NCBI RefSeq assembly: GCF_028829235.1
Contig: NZ_JAIWJY010000016.1
Coordinates: 1 to 53,451 of the forward strand
Length of the DNA stretch: 53,451 bases
Direction: 5' to 3'
DNA from: Tenacibaculum larymnensis
GTDB lineage: Bacteria > Bacteroidota > Bacteroidia > Flavobacteriales > Flavobacteriaceae
The notes under the pieces are model-generated. The model was given only the letters and a program-made list of their open reading frames with translations. It was not told the origin of the DNA and made no database searches. Made by a program: the position numbers and the translations under genes. Within the stretch, counting starts at the first letter, position 1. Each line of letters starts with the position of its first letter. Shown here piece after piece: positions 9,049-16,799 of this stretch.

Positions 9049-9584
9049 TCTTCTTTTTTTGATTTTATATCGATTAATGTTACTGTACTTTGTATTGGCT
9101 GATTTACAGCTATTTTATTTCCATCTCCTGTTACTCCAAAGGCCCTATATGATGGAATGACAAATGTAATGGTTTCTCCTTTTTTCATCAACTTTATTCC
9201 ATCTTGTAATGCAGGAATAAAATCTTCTTTATCTACTTTATAACTTCTCTCCTTCGTTTCATAAAGAACATCTCCATTAAGATCCTTTATATTATATGAC
9301 AACATTACCAAATCTTCAACTTGTGGAGAACTTAAATTCAATGTGTCTTTAGTTACATATGTATACCAAAAACCATTAGGTGAACTTTTATATTCTTTAA
9401 CAGTATCTTTAGCAACCCATTCTTCTAAACGCTGTTTTTCTAAAGCATTTAACTTCTTATTCTCTTTAAGAACTTCTTTATAAAAATTTGTTGTACCATG
9501 CTGCTTTGGTCTTCTTGCCTGAGGTTCTTTACAAGACACTACAACTAATGCTATAAAAACAAAAAATGTTATTTTACGCTTCAT
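9045..9584 (-). CDS. gldI: Gliding motility-associated peptidyl-prolyl isomerase GldI
   Basis: The 179-residue lipoprotein (leader [10 protein letters not shown]) has one FKBP-like domain with a GldI-type N-terminal part ([38 protein letters not shown]) and the FKBP core [15 protein letters not shown]...IPSYRAFG. GldI is known from gliding Flavobacteria, where it is required for motility and type IX secretion, presumably by helping fold envelope components. Its presence fits the T9SS sorting domain on the S8 peptidase in this window. It overlaps the upstream DHH gene by 11 bases and the downstream FKBP gene by 4. Confidence 0.93.
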   Translation of the reverse strand: MKRKITFFVFIALVVVSCKEPQARRPKQHGTTNFYKEVLKENKKLNALEKQRLEEWVAKDTVKEYKSSPNGFWYTYVTKDTLNLSSPQVEDLVMLSYNIKDLNGDVLYETKERSYKVDKEDFIPALQDGIKLMKKGETITFVIPSYRAFGVTGDGNKIAVNQPIQSTVTLIDIKSKKEE

Positions 9585-10602
9585 ACGAATTTTCTAACTC
9601 TTGTTGGTATGTAGGTAATAACGACTTAAATCTCTCTATCGTATTTTCCATATTATCATCACTTCTGCCTCCTGCAGCATTATCATGCCCTCCTCCATTA
9701 AAATAGTTACGAGCAAACTGGTTTACAGAAAAACTTCCTTTAGAACGGAAAGATATTTTTACAATCCCCTGTTCTTCATCTTCTATAAAAATAGCTGCAA
9801 ATACAATCCCTTTCAAAGATAATGCATAATTCACAACCCCTTCTGTATCTCCTTTTTCGTAATGAAATCGTTTTTTCTCTTCTTCCGTTAAGGTTATGAA
9901 GGCTGTTTTATACTCTGGTAAAACTTTCATATTACTCAAAGCTTGTCCTAGTAACAATAACCTGTTGTAAGAATTTGCATCATGAATATTACTATGAATT
10001 CTATCATTTTCAGCTCCTTTGTCTATCAAGTCTGCTATAATTCTATGAGTCGTACTTGTTGTTGATCTAAAACGGAATGAACCTGTATCTGTCATAATAC
10101 CCGTATACAAACAAGTAGCTATATTCTTATCTATCAAATCAACATCTTCCATCATTTCAATAAAATTGTATACCATTTGACATGTTGAAGACATAGATGT
10201 ATCAGAATACATATACATAAAATCATCTGGCTGTTGATGATGATCTATTAAAGCAAAATCATTTTCATATTGCTCTAATGTGTTTTGCATGTCATTTCCA
10301 ACTCTATGCAATGCATTAAAGTCTAGTAAAAAAATAATATCAGACTTCGATAAGGCTTTGACTGATTGTTTGTTTTGACGATCAAAACGTTTTACGGTTT
10401 TTGACCCAGGAACCCAATGTAAAAAATCAGGGTACTCGTTTGGCATTAATACCTGAGTAGTATGCCCTTTTTTATCTAAATAATGTTTTAATCCTAACGT
10501 TGAACCTATTGCATCTCCATCGGGATTTCTATGCCCAATTATCACAACATTTCTAGGTTCTGACAAGAATTCTTGCAGTTCTGTAAAGTGTTTCAAAATC
10601 AT
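9574..10602 (-). CDS. nrnA: DHH/DHHA1 phosphoesterase, bifunctional oligoribonuclease/PAP phosphatase type
   Basis: The 342-residue protein has the DHH family metal-binding motifs GHRNPDGDAIGS (23-34), LLDFNALHRVG, LIDHHQQPDD and TGIMTDTGSFRF, and the DHHA1 motif GGGHDNAAGG near the C terminus. NrnA-type enzymes degrade short oligoribonucleotides and hydrolyse 3'-phosphoadenosine 5'-phosphate in the cytoplasm. It is the first gene of the minus-strand operon, followed by gldI, and the order DHH phosphoesterase-gldI is a familiar one in Flavobacteria. The promoter region lies in 10603-10683, shared divergently with the phosphatase gene, and contains a one-mismatch -7 box. Confidence 0.93.
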   Translation of the reverse strand: MILKHFTELQEFLSEPRNVVIIGHRNPDGDAIGSTLGLKHYLDKKGHTTQVLMPNEYPDFLHWVPGSKTVKRFDRQNKQSVKALSKSDIIFLLDFNALHRVGNDMQNTLEQYENDFALIDHHQQPDDFMYMYSDTSMSSTCQMVYNFIEMMEDVDLIDKNIATCLYTGIMTDTGSFRFRSTTSTTHRIIADLIDKGAENDRIHSNIHDANSYNRLLLLGQALSNMKVLPEYKTAFITLTEEEKKRFHYEKGDTEGVVNYALSLKGIVFAAIFIEDEEQGIVKISFRSKGSFSVNQFARNYFNGGGHDNAAGGRSDDNMENTIERFKSLLPTYQQELENSYEA

Positions 10603-10683
10603 AAAAGGCGAATATACAAATTAATGCTATATTAACCTTTTTATGTATTTCTTTTTGTTTCTTCGTTCAAAAATAAAATTACC

Positions 10684-11691
10684 ATGACCATTATGAAATT
10701 TACTACTTCATTTGTATTATTAGTAGCCTTTTCTCTAACCTCTTTTAGCCAAGAAACATTTACAATTACTTTTGGTTCTTGTAATAATCAGAGACTTAAC
10801 AACCCTTTTTGGGAAGACATTTTATCTCTTGAACCAGATGTATGGATATGGGGTGGAGACAACATTTATGCAGACACCAATAATATGCGTAAAATGAAAC
10901 GCATGTATAAAACTCAAAAAAATGTAAAAAGTTATAAAAAACTAACCACTAAGATTCCTATTCTTGCTACATGGGATGATCATGATTATGGTAAAAATGA
11001 TGCAGGAGTAGAATTTGTAATGAAAGATGAAAGTCAACAATTATTTTTAGACTTTTTAAACATACCCAAAAACTCACCAAGAAGAAAACAAAAAGGCGTT
11101 TATCACTCTAAAACTTTTAAAACAGAAAAAGGTAGTGTTAAAATTATTGTTTTAGATACTCGTTATTTTAGAACTTCACTCTCTAAAGGAACAAACGGAC
11201 AACGTTTTCAACCAAATAAATACAATGAAGGTACAGTTTTAGGAAAAACTCAATGGGAATGGCTCACTAATGAGTTAACAAACTCTACAGCAAACTTTAC
11301 TGTGATAGTTAGCAGTATTCAAATATTACCTAAAGAACATGGTTTTGAAAAATGGGCAAACTTTCCTCATGAAGTAGATAAATTATTCAATTTAATTCAA
11401 AAATCAACAAATACCAATGTCATTCTTCTTTCTGGTGACAGACATATTTCTGAGTTTTCTAAGACTAACATTAACGGAGTAAAATATCCAATTATTGATT
11501 TTACTTCAAGCGGATTAACACACTCCTATTCTTCATTTACCTCAGAAAAAAACGACTTTAGAGTTGGTAGTGTCGTTAACTCTTTAAGCTATGGCATGTT
11601 GATTTTAAACTTAAAAACTAAAAAAGTTAGTTTTCAAATGCGTGGTAAAAACGGAGTTATCTTACAAGAAATCAATCAAATATACCCTTAA
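10684..11691 (+). CDS. Alkaline phosphatase D (PhoD-like) family metallophosphatase, secreted
   Basis: The 335-residue product has a signal peptide (MKFTTSFVLLVAFSLTSFSQ) and a PhoD-like metallophosphatase core: FGSCNNQ, WGGDNIYAD, ATWDDHDYGKNDAG, VLDTRYFRT and SGDRHISEF, which supply the metal-binding Asp and His residues. It should hydrolyse phosphoesters or phosphodiesters outside the cytoplasm. ATG 10684 gives MTIMKF; ATG 10693, three codons later, begins the cleaner signal peptide and may be the true start. It is transcribed alone, ending just before the ndk promoter. Substrate not determined. Confidence 0.9.
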   Translation: MTIMKFTTSFVLLVAFSLTSFSQETFTITFGSCNNQRLNNPFWEDILSLEPDVWIWGGDNIYADTNNMRKMKRMYKTQKNVKSYKKLTTKIPILATWDDHDYGKNDAGVEFVMKDESQQLFLDFLNIPKNSPRRKQKGVYHSKTFKTEKGSVKIIVLDTRYFRTSLSKGTNGQRFQPNKYNEGTVLGKTQWEWLTNELTNSTANFTVIVSSIQILPKEHGFEKWANFPHEVDKLFNLIQKSTNTNVILLSGDRHISEFSKTNINGVKYPIIDFTSSGLTHSYSSFTSEKNDFRVGSVVNSLSYGMLILNLKTKKVSFQMRGKNGVILQEINQIYP

Positions 11692-11692
11692 C

Positions 11693-11722
11693 TTGTTAAT
11701 AACATTAAAAAGTGTATTTTTG
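11693..11722 (+). promoter_or_regulatory. Consensus Bacteroidota promoter of ndk
   Basis: TTG at 11693-11695 and TATTTTTG at 11715-11722 are separated by exactly 19 nt, fitting the TTG-N19-TAnnTTTG consensus. It begins right after the stop of the upstream gene. A 10-bp palindrome GCAAATTTGC lies in the roughly 70-nt untranslated leader. Confidence 0.8.
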
Positions 11723-11800
11723 CGCCGATTTATGCGCAAATTTGCATAAGCAACAACAATTAAGGAATTTATCATTTACTGATATTTATTACATTTAATA

Positions 11801-12220
11801 ATGGCAACAAATAGAACTTTTACAATGATTAAACCAGATGCTGTAGAAAACGGACATACTGGTGCAATTTTAGAAAAAATTAATGCTGCAGGTTTCAGAA
11901 TCGTAGCTATGAAAAAAACACAAATGACTAAGCGTGATGCTGAGACTTTTTACGGAGTACACAGTGAGCGTCCTTTCTTTGGTGAATTAGTTGAGTTTAT
12001 GACTCGCGGACCAATCATCGCTGCTATCTTAGAAAAAGACAATGCTGTAGAAGATTTTAGAACTTTAATCGGTGCTACAAACCCAGCTGAAGCTGCTGAA
12101 GGAACTATCCGTCAGTTATACGCTACTTCTATTGGAGAAAACGCAGTGCACGGTTCTGATTCTGATGAAAACGCAGCTATCGAAGGTGCCTTCCACTTTT
12201 CTGGTAGAGAAATGTTTTAA
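11801..12220 (+). CDS. ndk: Nucleoside-diphosphate kinase
   Basis: The 139-residue protein is full length for the family. It has the phosphohistidine site NAVHGSDS (H117), the N-terminal [10 protein letters not shown] and the C-terminal [15 protein letters not shown]. It transfers the gamma phosphate between nucleoside triphosphates and diphosphates in the cytoplasm. It is monocistronic, with a consensus promoter upstream and a strong terminator downstream. Codon choice leans towards preferred codons, as expected for a highly expressed gene. Confidence 0.98.
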   Translation: MATNRTFTMIKPDAVENGHTGAILEKINAAGFRIVAMKKTQMTKRDAETFYGVHSERPFFGELVEFMTRGPIIAAILEKDNAVEDFRTLIGATNPAEAAEGTIRQLYATSIGENAVHGSDSDENAAIEGAFHFSGREMF

Positions 12221-12250
12221 TTCTTAGTAAGAAATAAACTTTATATATTA

Positions 12251-12281
12251 AACTCGTTACATAATCGTAACGAGTTTTTTT
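12251..12281 (+). terminator. Rho-independent terminator of ndk
   Basis: Stem AACTCGTTAC / GTAACGAGTT (12251-12260 with 12267-12276), loop ATAATC, then seven T. An almost identical hairpin lies at 12919-12949. Confidence 0.92.
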
Positions 12282-12420
12282 GTTTAATACTCTATATAAC
12301 ACTTAGTTTTTATTCTAATAAAAAAAATCATCACCTCCATTAAAAAACTATAAAACAAACACTTAACTTTTAATCTTTCTTTTATCCAGCAACTTCCTTT
12401 TAAAAAGCTTTTATATTACC

Positions 12421-12428
12421 TAGTTTTG
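12421..12428 (+). promoter_or_regulatory. -7 promoter box upstream of the 12481 gene
   Basis: TAGTTTTG fits TAnnTTTG and lies 52 nt before the ATG. There is no TTG at the expected -33 position, only a T-run. Confidence 0.5.
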
Positions 12429-12480
12429 CCTTCCGCTTTAAAAAAAGCAGAAAATAATTCTACAACTTAAAATCAAAAAA

Positions 12481-12888
12481 ATGGCAAAAGATCAAGATCC
12501 AAAACAAGTAATTCAACAAACAAAAAAAGTAGTATCAGGAGGTATCGTTGGCTGGCTAACAAGATTATTCTTAGGTAAAAGTTTTGTTGATGAAACAAAC
12601 GACATACTTGAAGCTTCTGAAGCTCAAATCGATTTAGTTGATAAACAACAAAGATTGATTACAGAAGGAACTCCTGCTAAAGCTAAAGTTTCTCTAGTAC
12701 AAGACACAGGCTCATTAGTTAATTTTGACCCTATTATTCTATTAAGCCTTCATGTTGAACCAGTATCTGGTGAAAAGTTTGATATTAGCACCACAACGCA
12801 CGTATCTAAACTATCTATACCTAAAGTTGGAGAAACAATAAACATCAAGTATGATCCTAATGAAAAATCATCAATTGTTATTGTTTAG
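12481..12888 (+). CDS. Hypothetical protein, 135 residues
   Basis: I do not recognise this protein with certainty. The N-terminal 50 residues contain a moderately hydrophobic stretch (GGIVGWLTRLFLGKSF) without a clear signal peptide. A helical segment follows (NDILEASEAQIDLVDKQQRLI) and then a beta-rich C-terminal half (TPAKAKVSLVQDTG, DPIILLSLHVEP, GETINIKYDPNEKSSIVIV) resembling small beta-barrel domains with a typical VGxxIxVxYDP ending. It is transcribed alone, with its own promoter box and terminator, and is flanked by near-duplicate terminators. It is probably a genuine gene of unknown function. Confidence 0.75.
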   Translation: MAKDQDPKQVIQQTKKVVSGGIVGWLTRLFLGKSFVDETNDILEASEAQIDLVDKQQRLITEGTPAKAKVSLVQDTGSLVNFDPIILLSLHVEPVSGEKFDISTTTHVSKLSIPKVGETINIKYDPNEKSSIVIV

Positions 12889-12918
12889 CTTTAACTCAAT
12901 AAAGAAATAACAATAAAA

Positions 12919-12949
12919 AACTCGTTACTTAATTGTAGCGAGTTTTTTT
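12919..12949 (+). terminator. Rho-independent terminator of the 12481 gene
   Basis: Stem AACTCGTTAC / GTAGCGAGTT (one G-U pair), 6-nt loop, then seven T. It is almost the same stem as the ndk terminator. Confidence 0.9.
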
Positions 12950-12977
12950 ACAACTAAAATTATTGTTGGACAAAGTT

Positions 12978-12985
12978 TAATTTTG
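12978..12985 (+). promoter_or_regulatory. -7 promoter box upstream of the 13057 gene
   Basis: TAATTTTG fits TAnnTTTG, about 70 nt before the ATG. No TTG lies at the ideal distance. Confidence 0.45.
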
Positions 12986-13056
12986 ATTAACTTAGAGCCC
13001 TATTTATCTAACTTCAAATTATTTAGACAGACATATAACTCAAAAAACTTTAAGCT

Positions 13057-13476
13057 ATGAAAAAAATAATAACCTTATTAATTCTTACCTTAACATTAAC
13101 ATCATTTACTAAACACCCTGAAAGTGATTTTAGTATTGTAGGAAAATGGAAAGGGAAATACAAAAAAGAAATCGGTTACATAATTTTTAAAAAAAATGGA
13201 TATGCTTACTTTAAAACCCAAGAAAAAACTTTAGGAGGAAAAAAGTTTACTATAAATGGAGAAAAAGCAACCATGTCATATGAAGTTGATTACTCTAAAG
13301 AACCAATAGAAGTTGATTTTATTGTTAAAACAAAAAAAAGCGGCGAAATAAGTAGGTTATTCTGTATCGCTAAAAAAATTAAGAAAAACACTATTAAACT
13401 TCAATTCGGTTTTAAAGGAAGTCGTCCAACTGAATTTAACGATAAAGATGGTGTTATCTTTCAAAAGGTTAAATAA
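13057..13476 (+). CDS. Small secreted protein, lipocalin-like fold possible
   Basis: The 139-residue product has an N-terminal signal sequence (KKIITLLILTLTLTSFT). It then reads SIVGKWKGKYKKEIGYIIFKKNGYAYFKT, and alternating beta strands end with GVIFQKVK. The opening G-K-W motif followed by short beta strands is typical of lipocalin-like small exported proteins of Bacteroidota, but no specific family is recognised. It is Lys-rich and stands alone between a terminator and the convergent DUF721 gene. Function unknown. Confidence 0.75.
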   Translation: MKKIITLLILTLTLTSFTKHPESDFSIVGKWKGKYKKEIGYIIFKKNGYAYFKTQEKTLGGKKFTINGEKATMSYEVDYSKEPIEVDFIVKTKKSGEISRLFCIAKKIKKNTIKLQFGFKGSRPTEFNDKDGVIFQKVK

Positions 13477-13523
13477 ACCTACAATTCAACTAACAGTAAA
13501 TAAATGTATAAAAATTAGAATTA

Positions 13524-13823
13524 CTAAACCAACATTAGTTTTTTAACGAGTTCCTCTCCTATTTCTTCGTTAATCATGCGTATTATTTTATCTTTTCCGT
13601 AGCTTAACTCTTCTCGTAGTACCGAAGAAGATAAACGAACAATTAAGGTTCCGTTTTGTAATTTTACTTCGCTTGTATAAGAAGCAACTCCAGCCCCCAT
13701 AAGTTTTTCCCAAGCTTCGTCAATATGAATTTTTTGAAAACCTTTTTTTAGTTTATTGTTCTCTTGGATAAAACTTCCCATCAAGTCTTTTAATGAAAAA
13801 CTATCATTTTCTCTTTTAGCCAT
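13524..13823 (-). CDS. DUF721 domain protein (DciA-like)
   Basis: The 99-residue protein matches DUF721, with KRENDSFSLKDLMGSFIQENNKLKKGFQKIHIDEAWEKLMG followed by VRLSSSVLREELSYGKDKIIRMINEEIG. DUF721 includes DciA, the ancestral loader or operator of the replicative helicase DnaB, and proteins of this size are common next to recF in Flavobacteria. It lies 34 bases after recF on the same strand, probably in one transcript, so a role in replication or repair is a reasonable inference. Confidence 0.88.
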   Translation of the reverse strand: MAKRENDSFSLKDLMGSFIQENNKLKKGFQKIHIDEAWEKLMGAGVASYTSEVKLQNGTLIVRLSSSVLREELSYGKDKIIRMINEEIGEELVKKLMLV

Positions 13824-13857
13824 TAGTTTTATTTTTTGTCTTACTTATATAGCAACA

Positions 13858-14937
13858 TTATAACTTAAAAATCTGATATTCTTGGTTACTCTTTTTTATC
13901 ACTTCTTCTGTTCTATCTGCATGTGTATCTGTAATAAAAATCTGCCCAAACTCATCACTATTTACCAAATCAACAATTTGAGCAACTCGGTTTTCATCTA
14001 ACTTATCAAAAATATCATCCAATAACAAAATTGGAGTTACGTTTGATTGTTTTTTTATAAACTCAAACTGCGCTAACTTTAACGCTATTAAATACGATTT
14101 TTGCTGCCCTTGAGATCCAAACTTTTTAATAGGATGTTCTTGAATTTCAAAGTTTAAATCATCTCTATGAATTCCTACCGATGTATACTGTAACATTTTA
14201 TCTTTTTCTAGATTTTGCTGCAACAAAACTTCTAAAGACATATCGTGCAACTGACTTTTATAACGCAAATTCACCTCTTCGTTTGCCCCAGAAATAATTT
14301 TATGCTTAGCATTAAAAATAGGTACAAACTCTTCTAAAAAAGCCTTTCTTTTATTATAAATAATCGTTCCGTATTCAATTAATTGCTCATCATATACTTT
14401 TAAATTCAGAGCATCAAATGTTCTATTAGCAGCAAAATATTTTAACAATGCGTTTCGCTGACTCACCGTTTTAGTGTACGAAATTAATGTTTGTAAGTAT
14501 TTTTTGTCCTGTTGAGAAATTACTCCGTCAATAAATTTACGACGAGTTTCGCTTCCTTCAACAATTAAATCCCTATCCGCAGGAGAAATAATCACCAACG
14601 GTAACTGCCCTATATGTTCAGAAAATTTTTCGTAGGCTTTTCCGTTACGCTTCAATACTTTTTTTTGACCTCTTTTTAAAGAGCAAATAATTTTTTCTTG
14701 TCGATTATTTAACAAATAATCTCCTTCAACCATAAAAAAATCCTGACCGTGTCGAATATTCTGTCCATCAATCGAATTAAAGTAGCTTTTAGCAAATGAC
14801 AAGTAATAAATTGCGTCTAACACATTGGTTTTCCCAATACCATTATTCCCTACAAAACAGTTAATTTTCTTTTGAAAATCAAAAGTTTGCGATTCAATAT
14901 TCTTAAAATTTACCAAAGATAGTTTTTGCAAATACAT
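13858..14937 (-). CDS. recF: DNA replication/repair protein RecF
   Basis: The 359-residue protein is a RecF-type SMC-like ATPase. Walker A is GNNGIGKTN (30-38), the ABC signature is FGSQGQQKS, and Walker B is [15 protein letters not shown]. RecF binds single/double-strand DNA junctions at gaps and helps RecOR load RecA. The start is consistent with the family ([16 protein letters not shown]). It is divergent from the TPR gene and followed by the DUF721 gene. Confidence 0.97.
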   Translation of the reverse strand: MYLQKLSLVNFKNIESQTFDFQKKINCFVGNNGIGKTNVLDAIYYLSFAKSYFNSIDGQNIRHGQDFFMVEGDYLLNNRQEKIICSLKRGQKKVLKRNGKAYEKFSEHIGQLPLVIISPADRDLIVEGSETRRKFIDGVISQQDKKYLQTLISYTKTVSQRNALLKYFAANRTFDALNLKVYDEQLIEYGTIIYNKRKAFLEEFVPIFNAKHKIISGANEEVNLRYKSQLHDMSLEVLLQQNLEKDKMLQYTSVGIHRDDLNFEIQEHPIKKFGSQGQQKSYLIALKLAQFEFIKKQSNVTPILLLDDIFDKLDENRVAQIVDLVNSDEFGQIFITDTHADRTEEVIKKSNQEYQIFKL

Positions 14938-15018
14938 GAATAAGCCTTATTACTAAAAGAAAGCGCAAATTATCGAAAATTTACGAAAAAACGACTTTTA
15001 AAATCCAATTAAAAAAAC

Positions 15019-15026
15019 TATTTTTG
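15019..15026 (+). promoter_or_regulatory. -7 promoter box for the TPR-ribH operon
   Basis: TATTTTTG fits TAnnTTTG and lies 24 nt before the ATG at 15051, giving a very short leader. The -33 region is T-rich without TTG. Confidence 0.65.
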
Positions 15027-15050
15027 TCGCCACTAATTTTTTAAGCAATT

Positions 15051-15833
15051 ATGGCTACATACAAGAAAAGAGGTTATAAACCTAAGAAAGAAAAGGTTAC
15101 ACAAGAAGTAGAAGAAACATTTGATGAATCTCAAAGTACTACTGCTGAAGTATTTAACACTTTAGACGATACTGCGAATAAATCAGAAGAATGGATTGAA
15201 AAAAATAGCAAGCCATTATTTTACGGATTGGTAGCTGTTGCAGCTTTAATTTTAGTGTACTTAGCTTATAACAAATTTATTGCTGAGCCAACACAACAAG
15301 AAGCTTCAAACGAATTAGCATACCCTCGTACTTTCTTTGAAAAAGCAAACACTTCTGCAGGTGCTATTGCTGACTCATTATATACTTTAGGCTTAGAAGG
15401 TGGTGATGGAAAATATGGTTTTATTGACATTGCTGAACAATTTGGAGGAACAAAAGCAGGAAACTTAGCTAACTACTATGCAGGTATTTCTTACTTAAAA
15501 ATGAAAAAATACGAAGAAGCTATCGAGTATTTAAGTGATTTTAGTTCTGACGATGAATTATTAGGCCCTACTGCTTTAGGTGCTATTGGTGATGCTTTTG
15601 CTGATATTAACCAGCCAAAAGATGCTTTAGACTACTATCAAAAAGCAGCAAATAAAAAAGACAATCAATTTACTACTCCTTTATTTTTATTCAAAGCAGC
15701 TCAAATTGCAATGGATTTAAAAGAGTACGGTAAAGCTGAAAAATTTTATACAACCATTAAAGAAAAATACGCTGATTCTGATCAAGGAAGAGATATTGAA
15801 AAATATATCAACAGTGCAAAATACGCTCAATAA
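15051..15833 (+). CDS. Membrane-anchored tetratricopeptide repeat protein (YfgM-like)
   Basis: The 260-residue protein has a charged cytoplasmic N terminus (about 55 residues), one transmembrane helix (about 58-78, LFYGLVAVAALILVYLAY), then TPR repeats (NLANYYAGISYLKMKKYEEAIEYLSDF, PTALGAIGDAFADINQPKDALDYYQKA, PLFLFKAAQIAMDLKEYGKAEKFY). This is the layout of YfgM, the ancillary SecYEG translocon subunit, and of related periplasmic TPR scaffolds. Its stop codon shares a base with the ribH start (TAATG), an arrangement that suggests translational coupling. Confidence 0.85.
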   Translation: MATYKKRGYKPKKEKVTQEVEETFDESQSTTAEVFNTLDDTANKSEEWIEKNSKPLFYGLVAVAALILVYLAYNKFIAEPTQQEASNELAYPRTFFEKANTSAGAIADSLYTLGLEGGDGKYGFIDIAEQFGGTKAGNLANYYAGISYLKMKKYEEAIEYLSDFSSDDELLGPTALGAIGDAFADINQPKDALDYYQKAANKKDNQFTTPLFLFKAAQIAMDLKEYGKAEKFYTTIKEKYADSDQGRDIEKYINSAKYAQ

Positions 15834-16339
15834 TGGCAACAACAAATTTATCTTATTACGATAAAGCAACAATCCCAAATGCGAAGTCTTTTCGATTTGG
15901 GATTGTTGTTTCAGAATGGAATCCTGAAATCACTAAAAACCTTCACAAAGGTGCTATTGAAACTTTACTAGATTGTGGAGCTACTGAAGAAAACATCGTC
16001 TCATGGGATGTTCCTGGTAGTTTCGAATTAGTATATGGATGCAAAAAAATGATCGAAACACAAAAACTTGACGCTATCATAGCCATTGGGAATGTGATTC
16101 AAGGTGAAACCAAACACTTCGATTTTGTATGTGAAGGTGTAACACAAGGAATTGTAGACTTAAACATTAAATACGATGTTCCTGTAATCTTTTGTGTATT
16201 GACCGACAATACTAAACAACAATCTATTGATCGTTCAGGTGGCAAACTAGGGAACAAAGGAATTGAATGTGCTGTAGCAGCAGTTAAAATGGCAGCAATT
16301 AAAAATCAAGAACGTCCATCAAATTCATTAGGTTTTTAA
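15833..16339 (+). CDS. ribH: 6,7-dimethyl-8-ribityllumazine synthase
   Basis: The 168-residue protein condenses 5-amino-6-ribitylaminouracil with 3,4-dihydroxy-2-butanone 4-phosphate in riboflavin synthesis. Family motifs are FGIVVSEWNPEIT, VPGSFELVYG, AIIAIGNVIQGETKHFDFV (with the catalytic His) and VPVIFCVLTDNT. The start overlaps the preceding TPR gene's stop by one base, and a strong terminator follows. No FMN riboswitch is visible in the leader of this operon. Confidence 0.97.
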   Translation: MATTNLSYYDKATIPNAKSFRFGIVVSEWNPEITKNLHKGAIETLLDCGATEENIVSWDVPGSFELVYGCKKMIETQKLDAIIAIGNVIQGETKHFDFVCEGVTQGIVDLNIKYDVPVIFCVLTDNTKQQSIDRSGGKLGNKGIECAVAAVKMAAIKNQERPSNSLGF

Positions 16340-16366
16340 TTAATTCTGTTTTAGATAAACATTATT

Positions 16367-16402
16367 AAAAAGCGTCTAGGTTGCACAATCTAGACGCTTT
16401 TT
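16367..16402 (+). terminator. Rho-independent terminator after ribH
   Basis: A 13-bp stem AAAAAGCGTCTAG / CTAGACGCTTTTT (16367-16379 with 16390-16402) is followed by A-rich sequence after TTTTT. Confidence 0.9.
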
Positions 16403-16516
16403 AACTTTAATTTATACACTTTTTTTGACCACCTCTCTATAATTCAGTAACTTTGGAACTCGTCTTATTTGGTGTGATTTTTGTTCCACTTAAGCTATTA
16501 AAGAAGCAACAATTTT

Positions 16517-16795
16517 ATGGGATTTATCAAAAGAGAAAATAAAAAGTTCGATTACAAACCTCGTTATTATAAAGGGGATGGTAATCCTTATCAAGTAAAA
16601 CATAAGTTTGATGAGTACAGAACTACTGTTGGAAAGAGAAAAAGTTTAAAGGGAAAATTTAATGCTGCTTTTGACGAGTTTAAAGATTCTGGTTACAAAC
16701 TGAATAAAACTATAGTAGTTATAGCCTTGGTTTTAACACTAATATTTTTATTTATTATCGATTTTGACCTTTCAATCTTTTTCCCTAAAAAATAA
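16517..16795 (+). CDS. Small single-pass membrane protein upstream of mutL
   Basis: The 92-residue protein has a basic, Tyr-rich N terminus (FIKRENKKFDYKPRYYKGDGNP) and one transmembrane helix near the C terminus (about 67-88, TIVVIALVLTLIFLFIIDF). Homologues between ribH and mutL are common in Flavobacteria and are sometimes labelled as a riboflavin synthase subunit, but no catalytic feature here supports that. It ends 4 bases before mutL and is probably co-transcribed with it. Function unknown. Confidence 0.8.
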   Translation: MGFIKRENKKFDYKPRYYKGDGNPYQVKHKFDEYRTTVGKRKSLKGKFNAAFDEFKDSGYKLNKTIVVIALVLTLIFLFIIDFDLSIFFPKK

Positions 16796-16799
16796 CTAA

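Noticed and set aside
16517..16795. Riboflavin synthase subunit for the small gene after ribH
   Set aside because: A 92-residue single-pass membrane protein with no lumazine or riboflavin synthase motif does not fit that function.
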